Part shown: positions 34,101-47,000 of the stretch, piece by piece | How positions within the stretch are numbered: position 1 is the first letter of the stretch | Layout of the letters: each line of letters starts with the position of its first letter | The notes under the pieces: model-generated | What the model saw: only the letters and a program-made list of their open reading frames with translations | The model's database searches: none | What the model was told of the DNA's origin: nothing | NCBI GenBank assembly: GCA_022560025.1 | Contig: JAFISE010000177.1 | Coordinates: forward strand, 1 to 62,067 | Length of the DNA stretch: 62,067 bases | From: Stagonosporopsis chrysanthemi | Taxonomy: Eukaryota; Ascomycota; Dothideomycetes; Pleosporales; Didymellaceae | Reading direction: 5' to 3' | Translations under genes and position numbers: made by a program

Positions 34101-36618
34101 AAAGGTTCTAGAATATCTTTACTCTGTAGGCCTGCAGATTAATATTAAGAAGAGTAAATTCTATATAACTTATACTTAGTACTTTAGGTATATACTTATA
34201 AACAAAGGTATTAAGGTTAATTCTAAGAAGGTATAGGTTTTAACAGACTAGAAGTTACTAACAACTATTATAGGTATAAAATTATTCCTAGGCTTTACTA
34301 GTTTCTATTAACAATTTGTACCTAAGTTTTCTTAAGTAGCAAAACCTTTAATTATGTTACAGAGTCTGTTAAATGCCTTTAAATAGACTCTAGACTGCTA
34401 GGCCAGCTTTAAGAAGCTTAAACAGAGCCTATTAGCTATTTTAACTCTGTGCTACTTTAACCTAGACCTTAAAACAAAGCTTAAAACTAATATATTAGAT
34501 AGAGTAGTAGCTAGCGTTATGTCTTAGAAACACGAAGACAACTGCTAGTACTCTACAGCGTTCTACAGCTGTTCCCTATTAGGTTTAAAGCTTAACTAGA
34601 AGATCTATAATAAAGAGCTCTTTGCTATCTTCTAGGCCTTTAATAAGTAGAGAGCAGAGCTAATATCTATGTTAAATTAGATCTATGTCTACTCTAACTA
34701 CTGTTCCCTAGAATATTTTATAACTACTAAAGTCTTAAATACCTAACAAGCTAGGTAGGTAGAGGCACTTGCTTTGTTTAACTTCTAAATTAAGTACACC
34801 CTAGAGAAGAATAATAAGAAGGCTGATATCCTTAGTTAAAAAGAGTAAGACCTAGCTAACCTTAAGACAACTTAGGAAGATAATTGCTCCTAGGTATTAT
34901 TAAGACTCTAACAACTTTATAACTATATTAACTCTAATCTTGCCTAAGTCTATCTTTTATATTTCTTAGTACACGCTATCTACACCTTGTAGCTAGAGAT
35001 ACAGTTAGACTCCTTAGAACTAATTAAAGCTATACTGCAACACAATTACTAGGCCTTTAAAAAAGAGCAAAAATCTCTAGCCTTTAGTTATTAGATCTAT
35101 AATAGTCTACTTCTATACTAAGATTATCTGTGTGTAGTCCTAGACTTAGTGCTGTGTACTTGCTTTATCTAAGAAGCCTACAACTAAGTATTTACTACTT
35201 ACCTAAGTATAAAAAAAACCTACTAGCTACTATTTTAATAGTATTACTAGCAAAGTATAAGAGCAAGCTGTAAACAATATATACAAAATTATATCTCTTG
35301 TTACTATAGTTATCTAAAACAGACTTAACTCTATAGATACCTCTACTTATTACTTATCTTTAATTAACCTATGCAGCACCTGTATATAGATTTTAAGAAT
35401 TTTCTAAAGGACAAAGCTAGATACAATTAAATACTTGTTATTATTAACTATTTAATAAAGTAGGCAATTACTATCCTATACTGCAAGACTATAACTATAT
35501 AAGAAATAGCTTCTTTGTTTATCTAATAAGTTTATTATTTTAGTTATACTCTTAAATTAATAGTGTCTTATTATAGACTCTAGTTTGTGTCTTGTTTTTA
35601 GTCTAAGTTCTGCTAGATTATTAGTGTTAAAGTTAAGCTTTCTACTGCCTACTATAAGGAAACTAACAGCTAAACAGAGATTATAAACAAGTATATTAAC
35701 TAGCAGCTATAACTGTTTATAACATACTATTAAGATAACTAGTCTAAATTACTGCTGCTTATTAACTACACACAGCTTACTTTACTTTATTTTAGTATTA
35801 GAATAACTCTTTATTAAGTATTATTTAGAAGTAAACTTAGATAGAGCTAGTAGTAAAACAGACTTAATATAGATACAACCCCTTGTAACAACCTAAACTA
35901 CTAAGATACACTTACTCTAGTAACTTGTATATACTAAGCTTAGAAGGTAGCTAAAGAGAATATAGAAAAGGCGCAGCTGTAAATAAGAGCTACTAAGGAC
36001 AAGCACTGTAGTCTAGTTAACTAGGTAGTAAGTAATAAGGTATACTTATTAACTAAGAACTTAGCTATTAAGCGTCCTAGCTAAAAGCTATCTAACTTAT
36101 AAAAAGGTCTGTTTAAAGTTCTTAAGCAAGTTAGTTATTTATAGTATTTAAAACTTCTTTCTAGTTTACAAATTTACAATATCTTTGCCTTAGATATACT
36201 CTGCAAAGACTTAGTAGACTTTTTACCTAGACAGGAAGCTCTAAAACTCTTAGGTATCCTAATTTAAAGAGTTAAAGAATAAGAAGTATAAAAAATACTT
36301 GCAAGTAAGCTAGTCTAACAATGCTTAAAGTACTGTGTAAGTTAGCTAGGACATAACCTTAACTCTACTTAGTACCTAGTAAAAAACTTTCAGAACACTC
36401 TTTATAAGCTAAGAGTGTTTTATAATAAGTATTTGTAATTACTAGGTCTTTTAATACAGTTACTAAATTAAATTAAATCCTAGGAAGAAAACAGCTAGTA
36501 ACAGTTTAAGTAAGCACGTTATAAATTTAAAAGATAAAGAAGACCTAGACTACTCTAAACTTCTACTAACTTAGCTAAGTAATAAAGAAAAACGTCTACT
36601 CTACTGTATATAAAGTAA

Positions 36619-37602
36619 TTAAGCTAGAGCCTTACTAACGTTGCTTATCTCTTCTTTAGCGTCTACTAAGAGAGTATCTAAATTAGCTAACGCCTTTTTA
36701 AGTACTAACTTCTTTAGGCCTTTGCTCTTAGTGCTCTGCTATAGAGCCTTAACTACTAGAGCCTGCAAAGATACTACTGCCTGCCTTAGCTCTGCTACCT
36801 TATTACGCAGAGACTTTACCTGTGTAGTAAGCACTTTTATTACTTCTATTAAGGCCTAATTAGTAATAGGCTAGACGTAGTACTAATAGAGTAATATGTT
36901 AGCAGCTAACACCTCTTTAAGCTGCGCAGTTACTACCTGCACTACACTTACTAAGGTATAGGCTAACTAACAGAGGTTATCTTAAGCAGTCTTATAGACA
37001 GCTTACACAGCTGCTGCTTCTAGCTCTCTTAACTCTTTACTTTCTTTTACTATAGCTTTTTCCTATGTAATAAGGTTGCCTTAAAAAGTGTTATACTTAG
37101 GTCTAATATAAATTAGCACTTATTTAAAAGTTAGCCTAAGGACTAATAGAAAGAGAGTAGTAGTAATTAAACTAGATAACACTTCTTGTTTTAAAGTGTG
37201 TAATAAGCACACTTTAATAACAACGCTTTATTAAAAGTATACACTACTGTATTCTTCTGTATAAAGGCCTAAATTAAATAAAAGTAGATAACCTAATAAG
37301 CTACTATAAGAGTGCTAAAAGAGACAGGTATTAGTATAGTAACTAAAAAACAAGCCTAGTAATAGTTAGCAGTAATTAGATAAAGTTGTTTAAAGTACTT
37401 ATAGCAAGAATTAGTATCTGTTAAAGAATAGAAATAGGCAGAGTATATGTTGTTTACTTAAGAAGCATGCTGTAAGTAATTTAACCTAATTAGGAAGTAG
37501 ATTAAACATATTTCTATAGTTACTACAACTTTAGTAAAAGTAACCTTGTTGTAGTATAAGCTCTTATAATAGCTATAAGCCTAATAACAATTTAATTTAC
37601 TT
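36619..37602 (-). pseudogene. Decayed antisense ORF of element B: Cys-pair plus coiled-coil protein, unknown
   Basis: Minus-strand frame of about 328 codons opposite to pol, ending in TAA (TTA at 36619-36621). N-terminal half: Tyr/Cys-rich; in the E copy it keeps CSAC and, nine residues on, C-Y-K-Y, suggesting paired zinc-type cysteines mutated to Tyr here. C-terminal half: heptad pattern such as VKSLRNKVAELRQAVVSLQ and ending EEISNVSKALA, a likely coiled coil. Stops are only TAA/TAG. A one-base deletion near 37130 shifts the frame in B and C; the E copy lacks it and reads through. Three copies (B, C, E) keep the same layout. No family recognised. Confidence 0.6.
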
Positions 37603-37834
37603 AGTTATTATTACTAGAAAGTATACCTAGGATAGATAAGTGCAGAGTAACTAATATAGGTTATACAGCAAAACCTAAATAGAAGTTAATAATAGTAAAG
37701 AAAGACTAGAGTCTTAGAACAGATAAAAGTTAAATATATTTTATACCTTCTTAAAGTTTAAACCTTTATAGTACAAGAATTCTTCTTATAATTTTAGAGA
37801 ATTAGAGATAATCTGCTTATAAAGAGAGAAGTAA

Positions 37835-38112
37835 TATAAGAACAAGCTTAGTTCTTTAAGCTTACTTTATATTACTTAACAACTACTTAACTTAGATCTG
37901 TCTTCTAACTGCTCCTTAGTACAGTCTTCTTTAAGCTTCTAGGTATAAGAAGAAAAGCCTTTATAGAGTTTAGATAGATAGTTTTAAAGTATCTTTTTAT
38001 ACAAGACCTATAAGAATAAAGATCTAGTCCTGTAGTTTATCTTAGTACTTCTATACACTTTGTAGTAGATACCTATACAATTTAGACTCTTTTAGCATCT
38101 TGTATTATTATA
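37835..38112 (+). repeat. 3' LTR of element B (278 bp)
   Basis: TATAAGAACAAGC...ATTATTATA, preceded by the polypurine tract and followed by the CTCTG duplication. Confidence 0.9.
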
Positions 38113-40910
38113 CTCTGCAGCAATTAAGTTGTGCAAGTAGAAGTCTACTAGCTTCTACTAGTTTTCTCTTCTAGGTTCTAGGCTATACTAGCTTAGAATA
38201 CCTAATATAGTGCTGTTTAACGCGTTTACTTTAAGTCTAGTCTTTTTTTTTTTTTTAAAATATACTAGTATAGAAACTTCTAAGAACGCGTTTTTTTAGC
38301 TAATTAAACACTTTAACTACTTTTAGCAAGAGCTATAAAGCTAAGCTTTCTTCTCTTTTTACAGCAGGGCTGCCTTAAGCCTATCTTGCTTCTTTCTTAG
38401 TAAGAGACGTTAGTAGTAAAACTATCTAGCTAAATCCTGTAATAAACTAGTAATAGTAGTTTATAAATCTAATAAACACCTAGATATTGTATACTATAGC
38501 TAGTAAAAGCTAATTGTAGATTATTTTAATTTGTTATAGGTTAATACTTACTCTTATAAGTAAGATAACGTATCTAAGGTACTCTGTGTGCTAAGTATAC
38601 TACTTATACTTTAAAAGCTTAATAAATAGCTTGTAGTTATAGAGTCTTCTAAGTACTTTCTTTATATAGAGTATATACTTCTTTTCTGTATTAGAAAAGA
38701 TTAAGATATTATCTAAGTATATAATATAGAATATATTAATTAAACCTAACAAAGCTTTATTAATATGTACTTAAAATTGTGTAGAAGTATTAGTAAAGCT
38801 AAAAGGCATAACCTTATATTTAGAATAGCTATACCTTGTAGAAAAAGCTGTTTTCTATATATCTTGTTCTTTAATTCTAATTCTATAGTAAGTATTTCTA
38901 ATATCTAACTTTAAATATATTTTTGTCTATAAAAGACACTCTAAAGATTTAGGTATTAAAAGTAGAGAGTAGTAGTTCTTTACAGTAACCTTGTTAAGGC
39001 CTCTATAGTTAATATAAAGGTAAAAGCTGCTATCTTTCTTCTTAGTAAAGAGTATAAAAGTACTTACTAGCAATCTTAAGTTTTATATCTAACCTCTTGC
39101 TATAAAGTAAGTTAGGTACTTTTATAATACTACTAACTTAGCTTCTAAGAGACTATAAAGCAGTTTAAAAGGTAAGCTCTTACCTTCTACTATATAAATA
39201 GCTAGGTTGTTTTAACTATATTTAGAAAAGACTTTTAAGTTGTCTTCTTATATAATATTAGCAAACTTAGTATACTATAAGAAAAGGTAGTCTGTAATAG
39301 TTACTTATAGCCTACTCTAGCTTACAAAGTAAATAAAGCACGTATATACTTCTACTATAGAGTTGTATATTATACTTTTAAACTCTTTAGTATCTTTAGT
39401 AGTAACTAGTTAGAAAGAAAGCCTTTCTTTAGTCTTTTTTTTTCTAAACAGTATTTGCCTTATAATATAGTTTAGTTTAGGTTAATATATATTAATCTAA
39501 AGCAGACTAAGGTACACTTAGTACTTCTTTAAGTCTATAACTATAAATAGTATCTCTAAAGCTCTTTTATTGCCTTTAGAGTTAGTAATAGTAGTCTTAA
39601 CAGTAGTAGTCCTATATATATATATATTAATACTCTTTACTCCTTCTACTAATAGCTTTAGTAAGAGATTAACTTAGAGATTTTACTTCTTTGCTATTAT
39701 TGCAGATAGTAGGTTTAGCTAAGAACCTCTATTAATTAGATACTCTATTATGTCTAATAATCTTATAACTACTTAAATAGTAAGTAAGTATACTACTTAA
39801 GAGTATAGTATAGTATAAAGAGTGCTAAGGTCTTTACTTTCTTAAATATAAGAGATATACGCAAGAAGGTAGACTTATAGTCTTTTAACCTCTTCTCTTT
39901 TTCTATGTCTAACTCTTTAACAAGTTTCTTAGACTTTTTAAGATATAGATAGTTTAGTTAGTAATATCTAACTTCTCTTTACCCCTAATAATAAAGAGCT
40001 AAGGTCTTTAGCTTTAGCAGCGCCTGTTTAGCCTTTTTAAGCTGTTATTGCTTAAACTACCTTCTTTTAGCTTTTTTAGAGTCTTTTTACTCTTCTACTT
40101 ACTTTTTAAATCTTGTTTGTACCTGTCTTGCTCTTTTATAAGTTTATTATTCTATACTAGCTTTAAGCAATTCTTTTAGTAGTATATAATATTAGCAGCT
40201 TCTTCTATCTAAGTAAGTATTGTATAATAGTCTTCTACTAGTATAAATAACTGCCTTTAGATGTTATTAGGCAAGGTATAGAGATAACCTATTACCTAGA
40301 GTTTAGGTCTATAGGTATTACTTAACTCTTTCTAGAACAATCCTATATAGTCTAACAACTTTGTTAGAGTACTATAAGAGAGTATACACGCCTAATTTAA
40401 AGCTTTATATACCTGCTGCCTTTGCTTATAGAGAGTTTCTAGTAAGCTTAGCATAATTATGTTTATAGCTTCCTAAGTAGGTTCTTAAAAAGAGAAGATT
40501 CTCTATTAATCTACTTTGTGTGCGCTCTAGAGAGTTTTTATTACTTCTAAGATATATTATATACTAAAATTAACTTTTTATATTTCTTATAAGAAGTTAG
40601 CTAGTAGCTTATAGAACTACTTTTTATAGTTATACTTCTAATAACTATAGTCTGCTCTATTATATTTAAAAAATATATATAGAGGCTTTAGTTAAGAAAA
40701 GCTAGTAGTTAGTACTACTAGCACTATAATAGTTACTATAAGACTATTATAGATTATATTAAGTGCAGTTAGGTTACCTACTTAGAACTTAGGTTGTAAC
40801 TCTCTAAGTTATGCTACTCTAAGCTACTTTATAGCTTGTTTATACTATACTTCTAGCTCTTATAGTTTAAAGTCTAGCTTATTAAAGACTAGCTTGTCCT
40901 AGTCTATTAT
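38113..40910 (-). pseudogene. Element K gag-pol, middle segment
   Basis: Minus-strand coding remains between the B and E insertions. Reverse transcriptase lies at about 38.3-39.4 kb, with YLDNILIF at about 38695-38730. RNase H starts near 38250 and crosses B. Protease-like sequence is near 39.4-39.7 kb, and gag, helical and Gln/Lys-rich, runs from about 39.9 kb to 40905. Stops are TAA/TAG. The gag part continues beyond E at 50911-51175. Confidence 0.7.
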
Positions 40911-41202
40911 TATAACGACACAAGATGCTAAAAGAGTCTAAAAGGTATAGGTATCTGCTACAAAGTATATAAAAGTACTAGAATAAACTATAAGACTAGA
41001 TCTTTATTCTTATAGGTCTTGTACAAAAGAATACTTTAAAACTATCTATCTAAACTCTATAGAGACTTCTCTTCTTATACTTAGAAGCTTAGAAAAGACT
41101 GTACTAAGAAGTAGTTAGAAGACAGATCTAAGTTAGGTAGTTGTTAGGTAGTATAAAGTAAGCTTAAAGAACTAGGCTTAAAGAACTAAGCTTATTCTTG
41201 TA
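40911..41202 (-). repeat. 3' LTR of element E (292 bp, with a 14-15 bp internal duplication)
   Basis: Begins TATAACGACACAAG and ends TTCTTGTA. CTTAAAGAACTAGG is repeated in tandem near the right end (about 41162-41190), which explains the extra length over the 278 bp relatives. Confidence 0.82.
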
Positions 41203-41432
41203 TTACTCTTCTTCTTATAGGCAGATTATCTCTAATTATATAAAATTATAAAGAATATTCTTATACTATAAAGGTTTAAACTTTTAGAAGGTATAAAATA
41301 TATCTAGTTCTTATCTATTCTAAGACTCTAGTCTTTCTTTACTGTTGTTAACTTCTATTTAGGTTTTGCTACACAACCTATGTTAGCTATTTTGTACTTA
41401 TCTACTCTAGGCAAGCTCTCTAGTAATAATAA

Positions 41433-42693
41433 CTAAGTAAATTAGATTATTACAAGGCTTATAGCTATTATAAGAGCTTGCACTATAATAAAGTAGCTTT
41501 TACTAAAGTTATAGTAACTGTAGAAATATATTTAATCTACTTTCTAATTAGGTTAAATTACTTACAGCGTACTTCTTAAGTAAACAACGTATGCTCTGCC
41601 TGTTTCTATTCTCTAACAGACACTAATTCTTGCTATAAGTACTTTAAATAACTTTATCTAGTTGCTACTAACTGTTACTAGGCTTGTTTTCTAGTTACTA
41701 TACTAATACCTGTCTCTCCTAGTACTCTTATAGTAGCCTATTAGGTTATCTACTTTTATTTAATTTAGGCCTTTGTTATAACAATATACAATGCTAGAAG
41801 AGTTTAAAAAGCATAGGTATCTACTCTAAGGTATATAGAAGCACTAAGATAAACTATAGTACTAGATTTCTATTTCTATAAGTTTTGTACAAAAGGATAC
41901 TTTAAAACTATCTATCTAAACTCTGTAAAGACTTCTCTTTTTATACCTAGAAGCTTAGAGAAGACTGTACTAAAAAGTAGTTATAAGATAGATCTAAGTT
42001 AGGTAGTTGTTAGGTAGTGTAAAGTAGGCTTAAAGAACTAGGCTTGTTCTTATATTTATATAAAAGAACACAGTAGTATACTTTAATAAAGTGTTATTAT
42101 TAAAGTATATTTATTACACACTTTAGAATAAAAAGTATTGTCTAGTTTAATTACTATCTTATTATTAATTTCTAGGCTAACTTCTAAAATAAGTGCTAAT
42201 TTATATTAGATCTAAGTATAAAGCTCCTTAGAGTAACTTTGTTATATAGAAAGAGGCTATATTAGAAAAAGGTAAAGAATTAAAAAAGCTAAAGGTAGTA
42301 GCTGTATAGGCTGTTTGTAAGACTACTTAGAATAACCTCTATTAGTTAGCCTATGCCTTAGTAAGTATAGTATAGGTAGTAACTAGGCAGCTTAAAGAAG
42401 TGTTAGCTGCTAATATATTACTTTATTAGTACTACGTCTAGCTTATTACTAATTAGGCCTTAGTAGAGGTAATAAGAGCGCTTACTGTGCAGGTAAAGCC
42501 TCTGCGTAATAAGGTAGTAGAGCTAAGGTAGGTAGCAGTATCTCTACAGGCTCTAGTAGTTAAGGCTCTATAGTAGAGTACTAAGAGGAAAGGCCTAAAG
42601 AAGTTAGTGCTTAAAAAAGCATTAGCTAATTTAGATACTCTTCTAGGTAACACTAGAGATAAAATAAGCAATATTAGTAAAGGTCTAGCCTAA
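41433..42693 (+). pseudogene. Decayed antisense ORF of element E, split by a solo LTR
   Basis: Same frame as the antisense ORFs of B and C. It runs 41433-41771, then after the solo LTR and its duplication 42060-42693, ending in TAA at 42691-42693. CSAC at 41592-41603 and a further Cys at 41631 are preserved. Unlike B and C it has no frameshift in the middle, so it is the best guide to the original frame. Stops are TAA/TAG only. Confidence 0.6.
41777..42054 (-). mobile_element. Solo LTR of the B family nested in element E, TSD TTTGT/TTTAT
   Basis: 278 bases, TATAACAATATACAATGC...GGCTTGTTCTTATA. Flanks TTTGT (41772-41776) and TTTAT (42055-42059) differ by one RIP-type G/A change. Removing the LTR restores the sequence of B at the same place (GGCCTTTATA). 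Confidence 0.85.
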
Positions 42694-42699
42694 TTACTA

Positions 42700-43754
42700 T
42701 ATATATAGTAGAGTAGAGTTTATTTTATTTTCTTTTCTAGGTTAAAAAAGTAGCAGTATAGTATAGTTTCTTTTGTTTTCTTTAATACTAGAATATACTT
42801 ACCTTTTAAACTTACTTATCTAATTCCTAGGCCTTAATCTAATAAGGTAACTGCTTTAAAGGTCTTAAAAACTATAGATAACTATTATAGAATGCTTTTA
42901 GTTTATAGAAGGTATTTTTAAAGTTCTTAGCAGAGTACTAGGTTAGGTTAGAGTTGTGTCCTACTTAACTTATATAGTACTTTAAACGTTGTTAGAAAAG
43001 TTTGCTTGCTAGTATCTTATACACTTTCTATTTCTTAACTTCTTAGATTAAGATACCTAAGAGTTTTAAAGCTTCTTGTCTAGGCAGAGAGTCTACTAGA
43101 TCTTTACAGAGTATATATAGAGTAAAGACGTTATAAATTTGTAAGCTAAAAGGAAGTTTTAAATACTATAAATAACTAACCTACTTAACAACCTAGAATA
43201 GACCTTCCTATAAGTTAGATAGCTTTTAGCTAGGTTAATCTACAGCTAAGTTCTTAGTTAACAAGTATACTTTATTACTTACTATCTAGTTAACTAGACT
43301 ATAGTACTTGTCTTTTATAACTTTTATCTATAACTGTGCCTTTTCTATATTTTCTTTTGCTAGTTCTTAAGCTTAGTATATATAGGTTGCTAAAGCAAGT
43401 ACGTCTTAGTAGTTTAAATTGTTGTAAGAGGTTGCATCTATATTAGATCTATTTTATTACTAGCTCTGTTATAGTTTACTTCTAAATAGTACTTTATAGA
43501 AAGTTATTCTAATACTAGAATAAAGTAAAGTAAGCTATATATAGTTAATAAGCAGTAGCAGTTTAGACTAGTTACCTTAGTAGTATATTATAAATAGTTA
43601 TAGCTACTAGTTAATATACTTACTTATAATCTCTATTTAGCTGTTAGTTTCTTTATAGTAGGTAGTAACAAGTTTAACTTTAATACTAATAATCTAATAG
43701 AACTTAGACTAGAAACAAGATAGAAACTAGAGTCTATAATTAAATACTATTAAC
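42700..43754 (-). pseudogene. Element E integrase C-terminal part, left of C
   Basis: Reverse complement of B 35.6-36.55 kb with scattered transitions. Interrupted at 43754 by element C; continues at 50280. Confidence 0.8.
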
Positions 43755-43759
43755 TCTAG

Positions 43760-44037
43760 TATAAAAACAAGCCTTGTTCTTTAAGCTTACTTTTTACTAC
43801 CTATTAACTACCTAACTTAGATCTATCTTTTAACTGCTTCTTAGTACAGTCTTCTCTAAGCTCCTAGATATAAGAAAGAAAGTCTCTATAGAGTTTAGAT
43901 AGATAGTTTTAAAGTATCCTTTTATACAAGACCTATAGAAATAGAGATCTAGTCCTATAGTTTATCTTAGTGCTCTTATATACTTTGTAGCAGATACCTA
44001 TACAATTTAGACTGTTTTAGCATCTTATATTGTTATA
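43760..44037 (+). repeat. 5' LTR of element C (278 bp)
   Basis: TATAAAAACAAGCC...TTGTTATA, partner 49997-50274. Confidence 0.88.
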
Positions 44038-47000
44038 TTATACTTTAAAACTTGTCCTAGCTAGTAATAGCCTTATAATAATATTACTACAGTTTATTTA
44101 GTTATTTATATAAGCGCAGCTAGAGTATTATACTTAAACTAAACAAGTCTTTAAATTGTCTATTTTATAGTTAGGAATACTAGAGATCTTTTAATAACTA
44201 AAGCCTATAGGTTTAGAACTTCTTACAACTTACTACTCTAGAATTAACTTTAAAAAAGCTGCGTTAGATTGCACTAAGGTAGATACTTAGAGACTATTAA
44301 TAACCTACTTAATTTAGATACAACTCTAATATTAGGCACTACTACAGGACCTACTACTTAGTCCTAGAACTAATTAGGGGCAAGATGCCTCTAAGGCTCT
44401 AAATTAGTATAACTGTCTTCTGCTAATAATAGATCTAATTTAGAGCTATTCTACTACAATCTCTTAGAAGAGATAGCCTAACTACAGCAGAAACTTACTT
44501 AGTTACGTGCTAGCCTTGCTCTAGTAGATTGCCTCCTACTTATAACAGAAACACTACTAATAGGTGTACTATATTAATTTACTATAAAGTAGCTATTAGA
44601 AGCTAGCTTAGTACTTATAGTATGTAAAAAGCTCTCTAAAAATACCTCTAATATTAAAGTTCTTATAAATAGAAGTAACTTTATCTTTTAGTAATAGTGT
44701 GCTTCTATTTAAGACTAACTTAAGATTAATACAGACTACTATTAGAGTGTACGTGCCTATATAGCCTTTGTCTAGAGTTATACTTCTAGATTAGCTAAAG
44801 AATACTTAAAACCTTAGTATCTCTCTAATAATAAGATAGATTGTTTTTATATTATAAAAGAGATAATTACGCTCTTTAAGACATACTTTGTTACTAGGAA
44901 CAAGCAGGCAGAAAGCTATATAGCCTTTAATTAACTTTAAATAGAGAAATCAGAAGCTTTTTCTGTTTTTAAGAGCTGCTTCTTTAGTTTAGCTATTAAA
45001 AGAAAGCTACTCTTCTTAGTTTAGGTTAAAAGTTTCTAGAATTAAATTACCTCCTCTGTAACCTAGTTTATACAGTTACACCTTATAGTTAATAGCTAGA
45101 AGGTGTACAACTGCCTTTTTATTATTATAGACTTTAGATTATAAGATTATATTATTAGAATTAAGTAGTTAAAGCGTTTTAAGCTGTAATTTAATACAGA
45201 GCAGTCTTAGTTAATATAGCCTGCTAAATACTCTTAATTATATAATCCTGCGCTGCCTTTATTAATAACTTTGCAACAACCTCTTAGAAAAAGCAAAGCC
45301 TAACAGGACATAGAGTAACAAGATACTCTATAAGAATAAAAAGAGTATTAGTAATAATATAGCTCTAGTACAACTGTTTAATATATAAAAAGCATACTAA
45401 AGTTGCCTAAGTTTTGTTTGTAACCTCTACTACTACTAGACAAAGTAGTAAATACCCTTATAACTAGTCTAACTAAGGTTGCTACTATTACTACGCTTTT
45501 AGCTAATACATTCTACTTCTTAAAAAAGAAACTATAGATTAAGTTCTTTTTAACTAGCGTGTACAAAATTAATTGTATTATAAAAAAGAAGTATAACTAA
45601 GATAATTCTAATAACGCCTAACTAATCTAAAAACACTTACTAGCTTATTATATCTAATATACTAATATATTTAGTAAAGCAAGAGCTAAAACTCTTTTAG
45701 AACACTGCTCTTATAACTATAAGATTGTTTTAAAAAAACTCTTACTAAATTATTACTTTTTTTTATATAAACAAAACCTAGAAGAACTTAAAGCTATTAA
45801 GAAGCTTATATAAGAATAGCTGCGCTATAGTTAGATTAAATACAGCTAAAGCCTATTTATACTACTTATACTATATATATAAAAAGCAAATAAGAGCCTG
45901 TATATCTATATAAACTATTATAAATAAAATAATTTAACTTACAAAGACTCTTATCTAATACTCTGTATAGACAAGCTAGTTGCCTAACTATTTAAGGCAA
46001 AGATATTTACTAAGTTTAATATTTAATTCGCTTTTAACTAAATCTATATAGATCTTACCTTTAAAGAGTATACTATATTCTAGACGCGTTATAGTATATA
46101 TAAGTGCAAGGTCTTACTATTTAGTTTATATAATAGCTCTGCTATATACTAATACTATATAAACAATATTCTAATTAATTACTTAGATAACTTCTATATT
46201 ACTTACTTAGACAATATCTTTATCTACTTTAAAGACGCTTAGACTTACTAGATATATATTAAGAAGGTTCTAGAGTGTCTTTACTCTACAGGCCTGTAAG
46301 TTAATATTAAGAAAAGCAAATTCTATATAACTTAAACTTAGTACCTAAGGTATATCTTTATAAACAAAGGTATTAAGGTTAATTCTAAGAAGGTACAGGT
46401 TTTAGCAGACTAGAAGCTACTTAAAACTATAATAGTTGTACAATTATTCTTAGACTTTACTAGTTTCTATTAATAATTTGTACCTAAGTTCTCTTAGGTA
46501 GCAAAACCTTTAATTATATTATAAAGTCTGTTAAATACCTTTAAATAGACTCTAGACTGCTAGGCTAGCTTTAAGAAGCTTAAATAGAGCCTATTAGCTA
46601 TCTTAACTCTGTGCTACTTTAACCTAGACCTTAGAACAAAGCTTAAGACTAATATATCTAATAGAGTAGTTGTAAGAGTTATATCTTAGAAACATCTTAA
46701 CAACTGCTAGTACCTTACAGCATTCTACAGCTGTTCTCTATTAGGTTTAGAACTTAATTAAGAGATCTATAACAAAGAGCTGTTTGCTATTATCTAGGCC
46801 TTTAATAAGTAGAGAGTAGAGCTAACGTCTATACTAAGTTAGATCTAAATCTACTCTAACTACTATTCTCTAGAGTATTTTATAACTACTAAAGTCTTAA
46901 ACGCTTAACAAGCTAAGTAAGTAAAAGCACTTACTCTATTTAACTTCTAAATTAAAGTACACTCTAGAGAAGAATAATAAGAGGGCTAATATCCTTAGCT

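Larger units (their letters stand above)
30877..38112 (+). mobile_element. Element B: full-length decayed Ty3/gypsy retrotransposon, TSD CTCTG
   Basis: LTRs 30877-31154 and 37835-38112 (278 bp each), flanked by CTCTG at 30872-30876 and 38113-38117. Polypurine tract AAAGAGAGAAGTAA lies directly before the 3' LTR. Plus-strand order: gag (about 31.3-32.6 kb) with zinc knuckle CYNYKKTRYFTKNC at 32468-32515; protease-like part; reverse transcriptase with YLDNIFIYF (from YLDD) at 34042-34074; RNase H with KIYNKELFAI at about 34600-34630; integrase with HLYIDFK at about 35375-35400, ending about 36550. An antisense frame fills the 1.2 kb before the 3' LTR. All frames are interrupted by TAA/TAG. Confidence 0.92.

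Noticed and set aside
36641..36859. Intact 72-codon plus-strand ORF in element B
   Set aside because: It is the complement of the longer antisense frame, which runs over about 330 codons in three copies with coiled-coil periodicity. The short sense ORF has no family features. Its persistence in E (42453-42671) is noted, so a sense-strand product is not fully excluded.
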